DNA from: Cymbomonas tetramitiformis
Taxonomy: Eukaryota; Chlorophyta; Pyramimonadophyceae; Pyramimonadales; Pyramimonadaceae
Assembly: GCA_001247695.2 (NCBI GenBank)
Contig: LGRX02028723.1
Coordinates: forward strand, 1 to 64,000
Length of the DNA: 64,000 nt
Direction: 5' to 3'
The position numbers and the translations under genes are program-made. This document shows, in pieces, positions 30,990-41,200 of the stretch (position 1 is its first letter; every line of letters starts with the position of its first letter). The notes under the pieces were generated by a model that was given only the letters and a program-made list of their open reading frames with translations, ran no database searches and was not told where the DNA came from.

Positions 30990-31700
30990 ATGTTTGAAAT
31001 TTATAATGCAAACTGTTTTGATATTTTCCCTAAAATAAATGATAATTCCGTAGATTTATTTGTATTAGATTTACCTTATAACCAAACCGCTTGTAAATGG
31101 GATAAAGAAATAATTGATTTAAATTTATTGTGGAAACATTTGAAGCGTATAGGTAAAGAAAAAACATGCTATATTTTTCTAACCACAACTAAATTTGGAC
31201 ATAAGATAATTGAAAGTAATAAAGCATGGTTTCGATATGATTTAGTATATTTTAAAAGTATATCTTTAGGATTTTTTCATGCAAATCAAATGCCATTGCG
31301 AAGTCACGAGATGATTTATATATTTTATAAAAGACTACCTACATTTAACCCGCAAAAAACGCCCGGAAAGCCATATTTTAAATCTAGTGCAAATACTACT
31401 AATATATATACCAAACATTGCGCTCGATTACCGACCAAATGTGAAGACGGTTATCGATATCCAAAATCAGTTTTGAAATTTTCTAACGGAAATTACAAAA
31501 GTAAACATCCATGTTCTAAACCAATCGAATTAATGGAATACTTAATTAAATCATATTCAAATGAAAATGACCTCGTTTGTGATCCTTTTATGGGTATTGG
31601 ATCTAGTTTAATTGCTTGTAAAAACAATAATCGAAAATACATAGGGGTTGAATTAGATAGTGAGTTTTACAAAATTTGCATGGAAAGGACAGAGTCGTAA
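30990..31700 (+). CDS. Adenine-N6 DNA methyltransferase, beta-type order
   Basis: 236-aa intact enzyme. The catalytic tetrapeptide is DLPY at residues 27-30 (VLDLPYNQTACKWD), a variant of DPPY. The AdoMet-binding motif is C-terminal (CDPFMGIGSSLIACK, then YIGVELDSEFY). With DPPY first, target-recognition region in the middle and FxGxG last, it has the beta-class order. It would methylate adenine, perhaps to mark or protect element DNA. ATG at 30990 follows an AT-rich leader. The LPY variant could alter activity; no restriction partner is visible. Confidence 0.85.
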   Translation: MFEIYNANCFDIFPKINDNSVDLFVLDLPYNQTACKWDKEIIDLNLLWKHLKRIGKEKTCYIFLTTTKFGHKIIESNKAWFRYDLVYFKSISLGFFHANQMPLRSHEMIYIFYKRLPTFNPQKTPGKPYFKSSANTTNIYTKHCARLPTKCEDGYRYPKSVLKFSNGNYKSKHPCSKPIELMEYLIKSYSNENDLVCDPFMGIGSSLIACKNNNRKYIGVELDSEFYKICMERTES

Positions 31701-31929
31701 TATCTCATAAAGTATTTGGATTTTGACAATTTCAGTTTGTTAGTGATGATCAGCGCGAAATTTTAGAAAAATAATATTTTCATAAAAAAATGATTTTTAA
31801 AATAAATTTTAATAAATGTCAATGACGGGGTGTTTTGACCCCCTTACAAAAGGACTGTTGCTAGTTTGTAAAAACCACTTTCGCAAACTTGCGAACCCCT
31901 CACAAACGACAAACTTTTAACTATCAAAA
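31701..31929. other. AT-rich spacer and leader of the SIM-like gene
   Basis: Holds TAAAGTATTTGGA at 31707, also found at 35142 in the ATPase 3' end, and TCAGCGCGAAATTTT at 31749, a close match to the sequence upstream of the related gene at 52198. A CTTACAAAAGGACT leader block before the ATG resembles AAAAAGGGACT before 52198. Confidence 0.5.
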
Positions 31930-32319
31930 ATGCCCCGAACCCGTCAAAGTAAACAGCCTGCCGCCGATGAGGTGACGATCGACCTAACCGTTGAATCGGA
32001 AGAAGAGGAAGACATCGGGCTTCTAATCCCGACCCCGCCACCCCGCGATCCCTATTGTCGTCACCTATCCGAGGAGACGCCCAACATGCCCGATGGCACG
32101 CCCGCGCTAACCTGTTGGGAGTGCCGTATGAAAGTGTGCTTTTTTTGTTGTTATTTTAACAAAAATAATGCGAGGGGTAGTATTCACGTATTTGACATCA
32201 AAAGGTTCAAGGACAAAGACATCGTGCTTTGCGACGAATGTTGTGACTACTTAGGTGCAGGCGTTGAAAGCGGCTTGAAAGTAGCGCCACCGTTTAACCC
32301 TGAAGAAGATGCGGAATAG
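31930..32319 (+). CDS. 129-aa protein with SUMO-interaction-like motif and Cys pairs
   Basis: N-terminus MPRTRQSKQPAADEVTIDLTVESEEEED. VTIDLT followed by acidic residues has the form of a SUMO-interacting motif. The C-terminal half has CWECRMKVCFFCC and LCDECC, likely zinc ligands. It shares its first 25 residues with the 215-aa protein at 52198 while the rest differs. GC content is higher than in Polinton genes, so it belongs to another element. Function unknown; interference with host SUMO-dependent processes is an inference from the motif. Confidence 0.65.
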   Translation: MPRTRQSKQPAADEVTIDLTVESEEEEDIGLLIPTPPPRDPYCRHLSEETPNMPDGTPALTCWECRMKVCFFCCYFNKNNARGSIHVFDIKRFKDKDIVLCDECCDYLGAGVESGLKVAPPFNPEEDAE

Positions 32320-32520
32320 TTACAGTATTCTAGTTACATAAAAACTAGTTACAATAGTTACAGACTATTCTAGTTACATAGAAACTAGTTGCAATAGTAT
32401 ATATGTGTAACATTAAGCCTCATCGTCACTCGTATCACTGTCGCTGTCTTGCTCTACAATAGTATACATGTGTAACATTAAGCCTCATCGTCACTCGTAT
32501 CACTATCGCTGTCTTGCTTT
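32315..32520. repeat. Two short tandem repeats at the 3' end of the 32478 gene
   Basis: A roughly 38-bp unit (TTCTAGTTACATA...AACTAGTT) is duplicated at 32324-32398, and a 67-bp unit containing CCTCATCGTCACTCGTATCAC is duplicated at 32396-32518. The second copy includes the last codons of the minus-strand gene. Confidence 0.8.
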
Positions 32521-33038
32521 AAGAAGTCGCCGATGACGGACTTGTTGTGAGCCTCGATATATGCTCGTTCTTCACGTTTAGAAATAATTTCCTGTGCGTC
32601 TGTTTGATTACCTGATTGTAAAGTATTTTGAAGCATACTTTGAGTGTCGCCACTGCGAAGGCGCTTGTTTGTTTTTCTGTCAACTATATAGTCAACTGAA
32701 AGCGCATCGGTAATAGTAGAACGCAACTTCATACGCAGTTCGGGCGATGATACAGGGTTCTTTTTGTTCGAAGGTCCTGGTCCTTCAATCGGACGGAAAC
32801 GTTTCTTCTTTTCCTTCTTAGGAGAAGGCTCGGGTTCGGAATCGGACTTGCGTCCGCGTTTTTTCCCGGAAGAATTTTCAGCTTGTGCTTCGGCATTTTG
32901 ACTGACTTTTGAAGGCACTACTTTACAAGTGTAACACGACTCGCAACAGTCTCCCCGCGCTAGGGGCAGCGCATTAAAGGACAAGCCCTTAAAAGATTTG
33001 TTGCATATCACACACAGCTTGCCTCGTGTCCCTGCCAT
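32478..33038 (-). CDS. Basic/acidic protein with N-terminal Cys cluster
   Basis: 186 aa from ATG 33038 (MAGTRGKLC); a longer frame to 33125 begins at a weaker site. Cysteines CVICNKSF, then CCESCYTC form a likely zinc knuckle. A nuclear-localisation-like KKRGRKSD and KKEKKKRF region follows, and the tail is acidic (DSDSDTSDDEA). It is divergently oriented to the 33311 gene. Unrecognised; a nuclear DNA-associated protein is plausible. Confidence 0.6.
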   Translation of the reverse strand: MAGTRGKLCVICNKSFKGLSFNALPLARGDCCESCYTCKVVPSKVSQNAEAQAENSSGKKRGRKSDSEPEPSPKKEKKKRFRPIEGPGPSNKKNPVSSPELRMKLRSTITDALSVDYIVDRKTNKRLRSGDTQSMLQNTLQSGNQTDAQEIISKREERAYIEAHNKSVIGDFLKQDSDSDTSDDEA

Positions 33039-33125
33039 ATTGTAATGAAAATTTATTTTCCTTGAAAGTAGAAGTACAGAGGGCATACGGGCGATGTACG
33101 GGTCATACACGGTTACAGCGGTCAA

Positions 33126-33310
33126 ATATGCTTGTTTTCATTTCTAAAATATGGAAAGTATGACTGCAACGCCCTATGACCGTTTATGACCCGTACATCA
33201 AGCGTACATTAAGCGTACATGTTATGTAGTTGTTATGTACAAGTTCAAGTAGAGCTCTACTGAAATAGCTTTAGACTTCTTCGTGTTTCCTTTGACCACA
33301 CAAGGTAAGC
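33126..33310. promoter_or_regulatory. Shared divergent promoter region
   Basis: Between the 32478 and 33311 genes are inverted ACGGGTCATA / TATGACCCGT copies and three spaced GCGTACAT or similar repeats. They may bind a regulator of both genes; inferred from position only. Confidence 0.35.
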
Positions 33311-34048
33311 ATGGACACTGCCAATATTGTTGAAATACCGCTACCCAAAAATAAAAAATATTGTTATGATGTTTCCACGGGGCAATGTATTCCGGACGGA
33401 GTATATATATGTAAAAGAGGGCAATCGTTGTTATGTCCTGGCATTTCAGAAGTTAGTTTTCGTCTTTACCCGAATGCCCCAATACAAGAAGTTCTTTGTA
33501 ACAGCAAATGCCGAAACGTGATATGTCGAACTTGTTTTCCCATAATTTTCCGACTTCACGGTGCAAAGCCGATTGCAGAACTGTTAAACAATGTATTGGC
33601 AGCGTCGACCGCTGACGCTCAAAGAGACTACACCTTTGCTTTCGCTCAAGCAAACTACACTTTGTTTGTAAACACCATGCGACAGAGAGAGAGCGAGGCG
33701 CAGAAAAATTCAATAGAGCACTTTGATGCGTCTCTTAAGATGTTAAACGACAAAGAGGTTAAACGACAAAAAGAGTTTGAGGCATTGCAAGACAAGTTCA
33801 CGAAAAGTTTAACTTTAGGGGCTAAAATTCTAAATAGCAAACGCTGTCTTTATTTACCCTCTCAATCGCCAACGGCACCTTCTAAAAGCCCTATTTTACT
33901 GGGCGATGTCAACACACATTCCCCTGGTTCCTCGTCATCTAACGTTGCTTCCCTGGCTGACACTGCAGGTTTTTCTTACAGCGAAGAACCCAAAGAACTA
34001 GGCGAATACAAAGAACCGACTAAAGAAGAATTAGAGCCTTGGAAATAA
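33311..34048 (+). CDS. 245-aa Cys-rich protein
   Basis: Residues 18-85 carry paired cysteines (CIPDGVYIC, LLCPG, VLCNSKC, VICRTCF), likely zinc sites. The middle (about 120-175) is a charged helix that could form a coiled coil (LKMLNDKEVKRQKEFEALQDK), and the C-terminus is Ser/Pro/Glu-rich. The next gene starts four bases after its stop. No family recognised. Confidence 0.6.
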   Translation: MDTANIVEIPLPKNKKYCYDVSTGQCIPDGVYICKRGQSLLCPGISEVSFRLYPNAPIQEVLCNSKCRNVICRTCFPIIFRLHGAKPIAELLNNVLAASTADAQRDYTFAFAQANYTLFVNTMRQRESEAQKNSIEHFDASLKMLNDKEVKRQKEFEALQDKFTKSLTLGAKILNSKRCLYLPSQSPTAPSKSPILLGDVNTHSPGSSSSNVASLADTAGFSYSEEPKELGEYKEPTKEELEPWK

Positions 34049-34052
34049 CAAC

Positions 34053-34976
34053 ATGTCCGACTCACAACAGTCACAAGACAGTCAAATTTCGCACTTTGGA
34101 AGCGAAAACCCCGAATATTGTACTAACTGTGAGTGTGCGCATTGTACCAAGTTGCACCTACGGTGGGGGTCTACGGATAAATCTGTATTATGTAGCGTGG
34201 AGTGTGTTTTATGCCGTGAAAAGGAAGAGTGCAAGAGCTCTGATATTACAGAGCTTTACAAGGAGGAAGCACTTCCTAAAATTTTAAACTCTGTGAAGCC
34301 TGGCAGCATCGTCACCTTTGCTGAGCTCAAAAAGTCCTCAGATGCCGGTTTTATACTTGCAGCAATAGGTTACAAGTCTTTTTCTGCAAAAGGTCTTACT
34401 TTTCCTTGTTGTGGTCCTTGCTTCGAAAAGTATGAGTTTGACAAGTTTACCGATTCTCAAGTGACGGATTCTCAAGAAGAGCTAACCGATTCTCAGGTTA
34501 CCGAGAGTTATTCACCGACCGCTCTAAAGTGTGATTTTTGTAACTTCAGCAGATATTTTTCAGCGGATGACGTCCGTCAAGCAATAGCGGACTTTGGTAT
34601 TACTGACTATGACTTCACAACAAGAGAGCTACACGGCATTTTGTTACCTCTGGCAGAGTTTGCGCATGTTGACCTTGGTTTTAATAAAGGTTACAAGTAT
34701 ATGTGCCCAACTTGTCAGCATATTACAGGTGATAAAGTTTTTGTCAAGTGTATTGACTGTGTAGAAACAGTCTCCCTTTCCAAGACCGTGTATGACGATT
34801 TTATGTTCGATACAGCAGACTTTGACTATCCAGAAGCTTTTACTACCTTTGAAAAATTTGGTTGGGCATGTTGCTTTACTTGTAACAAACCGGTGTGCAA
34901 TCGGTGTGAAGTTCTCAAAACTGAAGTAGGGGAGCCTACAGTCCACTTCTGCAAAACTTGTGACTCTTCCTCCTAG
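34053..34976 (+). CDS. 307-aa multi-CxxC zinc-binding protein
   Basis: At least six Cys clusters: CTNCECAHC, CSVECVLC, CCGPC, CDFC, CPTC, CIDC, CCFTC and CNRC to CKTC. A Ser/Gln-rich spacer with three DSQVT-like repeats (about 130-155) splits the N- and C-terminal parts. The start lies four bases after the preceding stop, suggesting a single transcript or reinitiation. Resembles an array of treble-clef or zinc-ribbon units; function unknown. Confidence 0.62.
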   Translation: MSDSQQSQDSQISHFGSENPEYCTNCECAHCTKLHLRWGSTDKSVLCSVECVLCREKEECKSSDITELYKEEALPKILNSVKPGSIVTFAELKKSSDAGFILAAIGYKSFSAKGLTFPCCGPCFEKYEFDKFTDSQVTDSQEELTDSQVTESYSPTALKCDFCNFSRYFSADDVRQAIADFGITDYDFTTRELHGILLPLAEFAHVDLGFNKGYKYMCPTCQHITGDKVFVKCIDCVETVSLSKTVYDDFMFDTADFDYPEAFTTFEKFGWACCFTCNKPVCNRCEVLKTEVGEPTVHFCKTCDSSS

Positions 34977-35131
34977 ACAGAATCGGCAGCAAATATTTCT
35001 TGTCCAAGGTGTGAGATACATACATACATACATACATACAAAACCTGATAGTGACAGAGACACTTTATACATAACCTGATAGTGACAGAGACACTTTTTA
35101 CATAAATAATAGTAGTTAATATTTGCTGCTT
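34977..35131. repeat. CATA microsatellite and 37-bp tandem repeat
   Basis: (ATAC)n at about 35015-35040, then two copies of ACCTGATAGTGACAGAGACA. GGCAGCAAATATTT at 34987 and AATATTTGCTGC at 35119 are inverted matches flanking the block and may mark its ends. Confidence 0.75.
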
Positions 35132-36043
35132 TTAATCTAAAGTATTTGGAATAATAAATTCATTAAAGTTCCTTCTAAAGCCACTTGGATGTGTACTCTT
35201 TTTATGTAAATCAATGAATAAGAAATCATGTGCTGATTGAATTGCTTTATCATAAACTTGAAAAAAGGTATCTTGATTAATCTCACCGCTACATTCCTCC
35301 GCAATTTTCTCTAACTCTTTAATATTTTTATTTTTAAAAACTAATAAATGAGTTAAGTTACCTCTTATTGATTTATTCAATCCCATTTGGTTTGACGTGT
35401 AATTTTGTGTTGCAAATAATAAAGTAACTCCCAAGGCACCATTTTTTAATTTACCTTTATGACGGTGAGTAGTTACAAGTTGATTTAATTTAGCTCTTGG
35501 TAACATAATGTCATTTCCTTGTACATCATCTAATAAAACCACAATCACCGGCTTTTTCCCATTATATTTATGTCCCGGTGGATTATACATTGTGTCCTCA
35601 AATTCAATTAATAATTCATTTGGTATATCATGAATTGATTTTGTTTTATCTTTTAACATTTTATTTAATTTCTTCCATCTTTTCAACTTTTCATGATATT
35701 CTTCGTATTCTTGAGCTTCGGTGTCAAGAATTTCTTCTATTTTTTGGGGAGCTTCAATTGAAGGTTCTAATATATCTTCATTGTTCAAAGGCAAATTATT
35801 AAAATAATGTGCATTATTGTGAAAAGTAGGACTAACCAAAATTAACCGGTCTAATGCATTATTTTGTTTCATCAATCTTAATAAATTAGAAAAGCTGCAA
35901 GTTTTACCTACACCTCTTTTTGCCACCGCCAATATAACGGAATGCATATTAATAAAATCAGGATCCGTATTTATATTGAAAGCACCGCCTTTCGGTTATT
36001 TAATTTCATAATCTTTATTTTTTAATTTTTGAGTTTGTAACAT
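35132..36043 (-). pseudogene. Packaging ATPase, copy 2 (one nonsense codon)
   Basis: 304-codon homologue of the 28979 ATPase. Codon 16 is TAA where copy 1 has TTA, just after MLQTQKLKNKDYEIK. The rest is open: Walker A AKRGVGKT and Walker B PVIVVLLDD. No ATG between the stop and Walker A would preserve the fold, except one at 35947 that starts immediately before Walker A. Order ATPase, coiled-coil protein, membrane peptide, polB matches element 1. Confidence 0.88.
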
Positions 36044-36061
36044 TTAAGTTTTCTATTAATA

Positions 36062-36517
36062 TTAAAGTTCCGGAAATAAACTTCTATAAGCTTTATCATA
36101 ATGAGTATTGGTTTTTTGAGGTGATTGAGGGCTATTATCTATATCTTTACTATTTCTTTTTTTGGAAATTCTTTTCTTTTTAACTATAACTTCCGGTTCG
36201 CTTTCGCTAGAACTAGAACTTTCATGAATTTCCTCAATAATAACTTTTGGTTTTTTATTCTTTATTTTTTTATTTTTCACAACTTCTTTTTTTACTTCCG
36301 ATTGAATTTCAATTTCGTCCTTTTCCGGTTTTTGGTGATTTTTAATAACTTCTTTTGCATCTAATATTTCTTTTTGTTTTTCAAGATCTTTTGCAATTTT
36401 GATATATTTTTTTTCTTCGGCTTTTAATTTTCGTACTTCTAAAGCTTTTAATCTTGCATTTTTCAATCTTTCTAAAGTTTTTTCATCTGTTATTTTCTCA
36501 CCTTTGCGGTAACCCAT
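36062..36517 (-). CDS. 151-aa Lys/Glu-rich coiled-coil protein
   Basis: From ATG 36517 (MGYRKGEKI); a longer frame to 36568 adds a hydrophobic stretch not needed. Residues 12-60 are a charged helix (LERLKNARLKALEVRKL), then basic KKEVVKNKKIKNKK, a Ser/Glu patch (SSSSSESEPEV) and a conserved end HYDKAYRSLFPEL. Intact. It lies 18 bp upstream of the ATPase on the same strand. Unrecognised; could be a virion or DNA-binding accessory protein. Confidence 0.65.
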   Translation of the reverse strand: MGYRKGEKITDEKTLERLKNARLKALEVRKLKAEEKKYIKIAKDLEKQKEILDAKEVIKNHQKPEKDEIEIQSEVKKEVVKNKKIKNKKPKVIIEEIHESSSSSESEPEVIVKKKRISKKRNSKDIDNSPQSPQKTNTHYDKAYRSLFPEL

Positions 36518-36560
36518 TGTTTTATTAGAATATAATAGATATAAAAAGAAATTAAAATTT

Positions 36561-36734
36561 CTAAACATTAATAGTATTTTCTTCTTGTTCTAGTATTTTC
36601 CTTTTACAATTTATACAAGGTGAATTTATAGTTTCACAACGACTATATCTAATTCCCGTAAAAACAGCCCCTATAATAAGAATAATTCCTGAAACAAATG
36701 CTTGAAAATCACATGAATTGTTTAAAATGTCCAT
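36561..36734 (-). CDS. 57-aa single-span membrane peptide with CxxC
   Basis: Starts MDILNNSCDF, then a hydrophobic segment FVSGIILIIGAVFTG, then ETINSPCINCKRKIL. One transmembrane helix followed by a short cytosolic or lumenal CxxC tail. Small membrane proteins are common in Polinton virions; the role here is unknown. It is divergent from the 91-aa gene. Confidence 0.55.
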   Translation of the reverse strand: MDILNNSCDFQAFVSGIILIIGAVFTGIRYSRCETINSPCINCKRKILEQEENTINV

Positions 36735-36793
36735 TTTTATATAACTTAAACAATTTAAAAATATTTTTGGTTATTATATTATATCCCATATAT

Positions 36794-37069
36794 ATGGAGA
36801 AAGTTATTTCAAAGTTTGGAAATACTTATTACAAAAAATCAGCAGAAAAAAACAATTTAGATGTGGCTAAACATTATAAGATTAACAAAGATAAAGTTTT
36901 AAAACAACGTATATTAAATTTACGAATTAAAAGAGGTTTGCCCATCAAAGCAAATTCCGTCAAATTATACCATATCACTATTGATGATATGATTCAAGCT
37001 CTAAAAAAATCATCATTCGACATACCAAAACAGTATGAATTACTAACACAATACTCAAAATTATTGTGA
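36794..37069 (+). CDS. 91-aa conserved Polinton protein upstream of polB
   Basis: Complete copy of the gene whose tail opens the window. Starts MEKVISKFGNTYYKKSAEKN, ends QYELLTQYSKLL. The middle part (AKHYKINKDKVLKQR) is helical and basic and might be a helix-turn-helix DNA-binding region. ATG 36794 follows TATATCCCATATAT directly, as for other element genes. Gap to polB 73 bp. Confidence 0.68.
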   Translation: MEKVISKFGNTYYKKSAEKNNLDVAKHYKINKDKVLKQRILNLRIKRGLPIKANSVKLYHITIDDMIQALKKSSFDIPKQYELLTQYSKLL

Positions 37070-37142
37070 TTTTTTGTGCAATGTACTAACCAAATTGAGC
37101 TTAAAGAAATAATCTTCTATATATATTATAAAAGCCACGCCC

Positions 37143-40100
37143 ATGTCCAAACTTAACACATCAAATATTAAACTTACACCTAGTCAATGGAAAGCTTTTA
37201 ACATTGAAATTAAGGAAAAACTAGAAAAGATTTTGCTGATCTACAAGATATTCTAGAAAGTTTTAAAATAATAAATGGAAGGAAAAAATCTAAAGAAACT
37301 ATTACAAAAAATGATTATGAAAAATCGTTGAAAACAAAAATTAAAGACAAATACAACGGAAAATCAAAAACTTTCAAAAAATACCGTGAAATTTCACGAA
37401 AAAATATGAATAAAAAGAAAAATGAAAAGATTAACAAATTTGTAAATAATGTAAAAACTGATATTAAAAATGTTAAAGAAATTAAAAATAATAAACGCAC
37501 TAAGTACATCGAAAAGTTTAAAACTTCCGTAGATGTGTATGGTCCAATAGATTTTAATTTATTCGAAATAAAAGGTTTACGAAGATTTGTACCCGAACCA
37601 TCGAGTGATAATAAACAATTAATATCATTTGAGCTGCAATTTGAAGATGGTTTTGTGATTAAAAACGATGACATTTATTTAGGATATCATCCTAAAAATC
37701 TACAAAGAGCTATAGAAATAATAGCTCAAAGTGAAAAATTTTATGTACATGGATTTATTAAAAGTATTACTTTATTTGTTAACACTACCAACGCTATTAA
37801 AGGTGGTTCTTCAAATCCTCAATCAAAAAATAAGGACGAACGGTTCAAAAAGAAAAGTTGTATTACATTAAACAATAATAATAATCAATGTTTTGATATT
37901 TCTTTAGCTATTTTGCAACATTTACATTGTAAAGAAACCAATAAAACATTTTGGAACACGTTAACCAAATTCACAAGACCGTCAACTCGAACAAAGTTAG
38001 GTAAGGAAATTAGGAAATTGGTCCGTATTGAGTCTCATAAGCAAATTGATTTGAGAGACATTCCAATATATGAGAAAATATTAAATGCACACATTATTGT
38101 ATATGAAGAAAATAGGGTATGTGGACAAGTAAAAATCTATCCTTTCAATAGTGATGATCAAATATATGACGAAAATAAAAATGTGTATCATATTTGTTAT
38201 GACCCTATTCAAAAACATTACGAACCAATCACAAACATCATTGCATTTTTGGATACTCGTTCAAAATTATGCACGCGTTGCAAAAGTAGTAAGTGCGTTT
38301 TTAAAGATAAGAAAAATCGACAAAATAAAAGTTTAATGCATAAAATATATTGTGACAAGTGTGATCGATTCTTTTTTAATAAGGATTGTTATGACCATCA
38401 TCTAAAATCTACATGTGATAAAGTGCATTATTGCAAAGAATGTAACACACATTATGAGACCAAAATTAAACATATATGTGGTCATTCAACATGTAAGAAT
38501 TGTGAAGAATATTGTGACTTAAATAATCACAAATGTTATATTCAACAAGTCAAGAAGAAAGACCCTATTGAGAAATTAGCTTTTTTTGATTTTGAATGTA
38601 CTCAAGAGACAAAGTATTTAAATGAAAAAACTAAAGACTTTCATTTTAAACATCATGTGAATTTAGCAATTACTCAATATTTAGATGACACAAAAAATCC
38701 AAAAAGCAAAGACAATTTGGTCGAAGGATTTGAACATTATGACATGCAATCCTTTTTAGAATTTCTATTTAGTGAAAAGCATAAAGGATACACATTTGTT
38801 GCTCACAATGGTAAAGCTTACGATTTTTTGCTGATTTTTGAAGCATTATTAGTAATGCATAAATTTGATGATAAGAAAAAAATGCCAGAAATTATTAGAG
38901 TTGGAAATAAAATAATGAAGTTGACCTATTTAGGAGTCACACTGATTGACTCGATAAATCATTTTAGTTGTGGTCTAGCCAAGTTACCCAAAACTTGGGG
39001 GTTGGAAAATGAGGTACAAAAAGGGTACTATCCTCATTTATTCAATAAAAAAGAAAATTGGAATTATACCGGGAAAATACCTAATAGACACTACTTTTGT
39101 CCGGAACAAATGAAATGTGAAGATAAAGAAAAATTCGATATTTGGTATAATGAAAAATGTAATGACAAAAATTTTGTTTGGAATAATAAAAATGAATTAC
39201 GAAAGTATTGTTCAAACGATGTCTTGATACTTCGAAAATCATGTTTAGAATATCGTAGTGTATTGTTGGAAGCATGTGAAACCGACCCTTTCAACTTTAT
39301 GACCATTGCATCGACTGCACAACATATTCATCGAAAAGACATTATGCCTAAAAAAAGCATTGGATATTATAGAATTAAGAAACAAAGGAAAGTGTGTGCT
39401 GAATGGATCAATTATTTAGAACATTCAAAAGGTATCAAAATAATTAGAGAATATAAAATTCCAAAAACAAATTTTATTGCCGACGGCTATTGCGAAGAAA
39501 CAAATGAAATTTTCGAATTTAATGGTGATCGATTTCATGGAAATCCTGCAATTTACAACCCCAATCAAAAAGCAAATGTATCAAGAGACTCTAGTATTAC
39601 TTATGGAGAATTATTTACAAAAACACAACAAAAGAAAACAATAATTGAAAACTTGGGTTACATTGTTCAAGATATTTGGGGATGCGATTGGGAAAATGAT
39701 AAATTGAATGAACAATCAATAATTGACTTTATGAAAATTTACAAACCTGATCTTGTAATTAGAGATGCATTTTTCGGGGGGCGTACAAACCCAGAGCAAT
39801 TATATTGGAAAAAGAAATTTGGTGAAACATTGAGGTATTTAGATTTTACAAGTCTATATCCGTGGGTCATGAAATATTGTCAGTACCCAATAGGGTTTGA
39901 TGAACAATTTAAAAATGTTTCGGTTAAAGAATATTTATCGAGGTATAAAAATGAAACTGAAAAGTTTTTCGGTGTTATATATTGTAAAGTAAAACCTCCC
40001 AAAAATTTACAATTTCCGGTGTTACCATGTAGAGACAATGGTAAATTAAAATTCACTTTACATGAACAACAAGGAACTTGGAGTACCATTGAAGTTGATA

Positions 40101-41200
40101 AAGCAATTGATATGGGATATGAATTATTGGAAATATATGAAATAAGACATTGGAAAGAGCGTTCTACTAAATTGTTTGCACCTTATGTAAACAAGTTTTT
40201 AAAAATCAAACAAGAGGCTTCGGGTTATCCTGAATGGGTAAAAACTGAACAAGATAAAGACAAATATATAAAACAATATTTTGAAAGAGAAGGTATTCTT
40301 TTAGACAAATCTCAAATTAAGAAAAATCCAGGAAAGCGAGCGGTAGCAAAGATGTACCTCAATAGTTTATGAGGCAAATTCGTTCAACAATTGAACAAAA
40401 TGAAAACTAAAATTATAAATGAACCAAGCGACTTTTATGCAATGGTGTTTGACAAAGAATATGAAATGAATTACGAATTTGCCGGTATAGAAGGAAATGA
40501 GAAATGTATTATGAATTATCGATTCAAAGATGAATATTTTGAAGGTCCGGACAAGTGCTCGACAAGTGAAATCATAGGGGTATTTACAACCGCATATGCA
40601 AGATTCAAGTTGTATGATTTGTGTGAAAAAGTTGGGTTTGACAATGTGCTATATACTGATACCGACTCGTGTATTTACATTGAAAAAGAAGGACTAAATG
40701 ATCATATTTATAAGAATGAGCTAGGTGACTTTTTGGGCGAATTAACTAATGAACTTTATGATGATAAAAGAAACATTATAAAAGAATGTACTGAATATGC
40801 AGCGACCGGACCAAAAACCTACACCCTACAATTTTCAAATGCTGAGCCTTTTACCAAAAGTAAAGGATTCTATTTGTCACATCAAAACAGTAAAATTATC
40901 AATCATAATTCAATGGTATGTATGGTTAAGAATTTGACTGATAACATTGATGGTAAATATGCTGAGTTGACATATAATGTAATTAGAAAACGGAAAAGAA
41001 ATAACAAACAAGAAGTATTATGTCCACAAGGGTTAGAAACAAGAGTTGAAAGTAAAGTATATGCTAAAGGTTGGACTAAAAATTTAAAAGGTAATTTGGA
41101 CGAACTTCGCCCTGAGTTTGAAGAGATACAAGAACAATTAGAAGAAGTTGATAAAATAAATCCATATCAATTACGACCTGAAGGATATAGTTTATCTTAA
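37143..41200 (+). pseudogene. polB: DNA polymerase B, copy 2 (frameshift and nonsense codon)
   Basis: Homologue of 173-4159 along its whole length. A 4-bp deletion near 37212 shifts frame in the N-terminal region, and TGA at 40370-40372 replaces the Trp codon of motif B (NSL, stop, GKF). Between these, 37328-40369 is open and includes the OTU-like, zinc-binding, exonuclease and nuclease-like regions; motif C YTDTDS lies at about 40655. A C-terminal insert relative to copy 1 (about 20 codons near 41110) is present. No functional polymerase can be made without repair. Confidence 0.88.

Noticed and set aside
40370..40372. TGA at a conserved Trp of polB could mean TGA codes for Trp
   Set aside because: TGA ends several conserved genes (63589, 57483, 36794) at the same place as their homologues, and copy 1 uses TGG here; a simple nonsense mutation fits.
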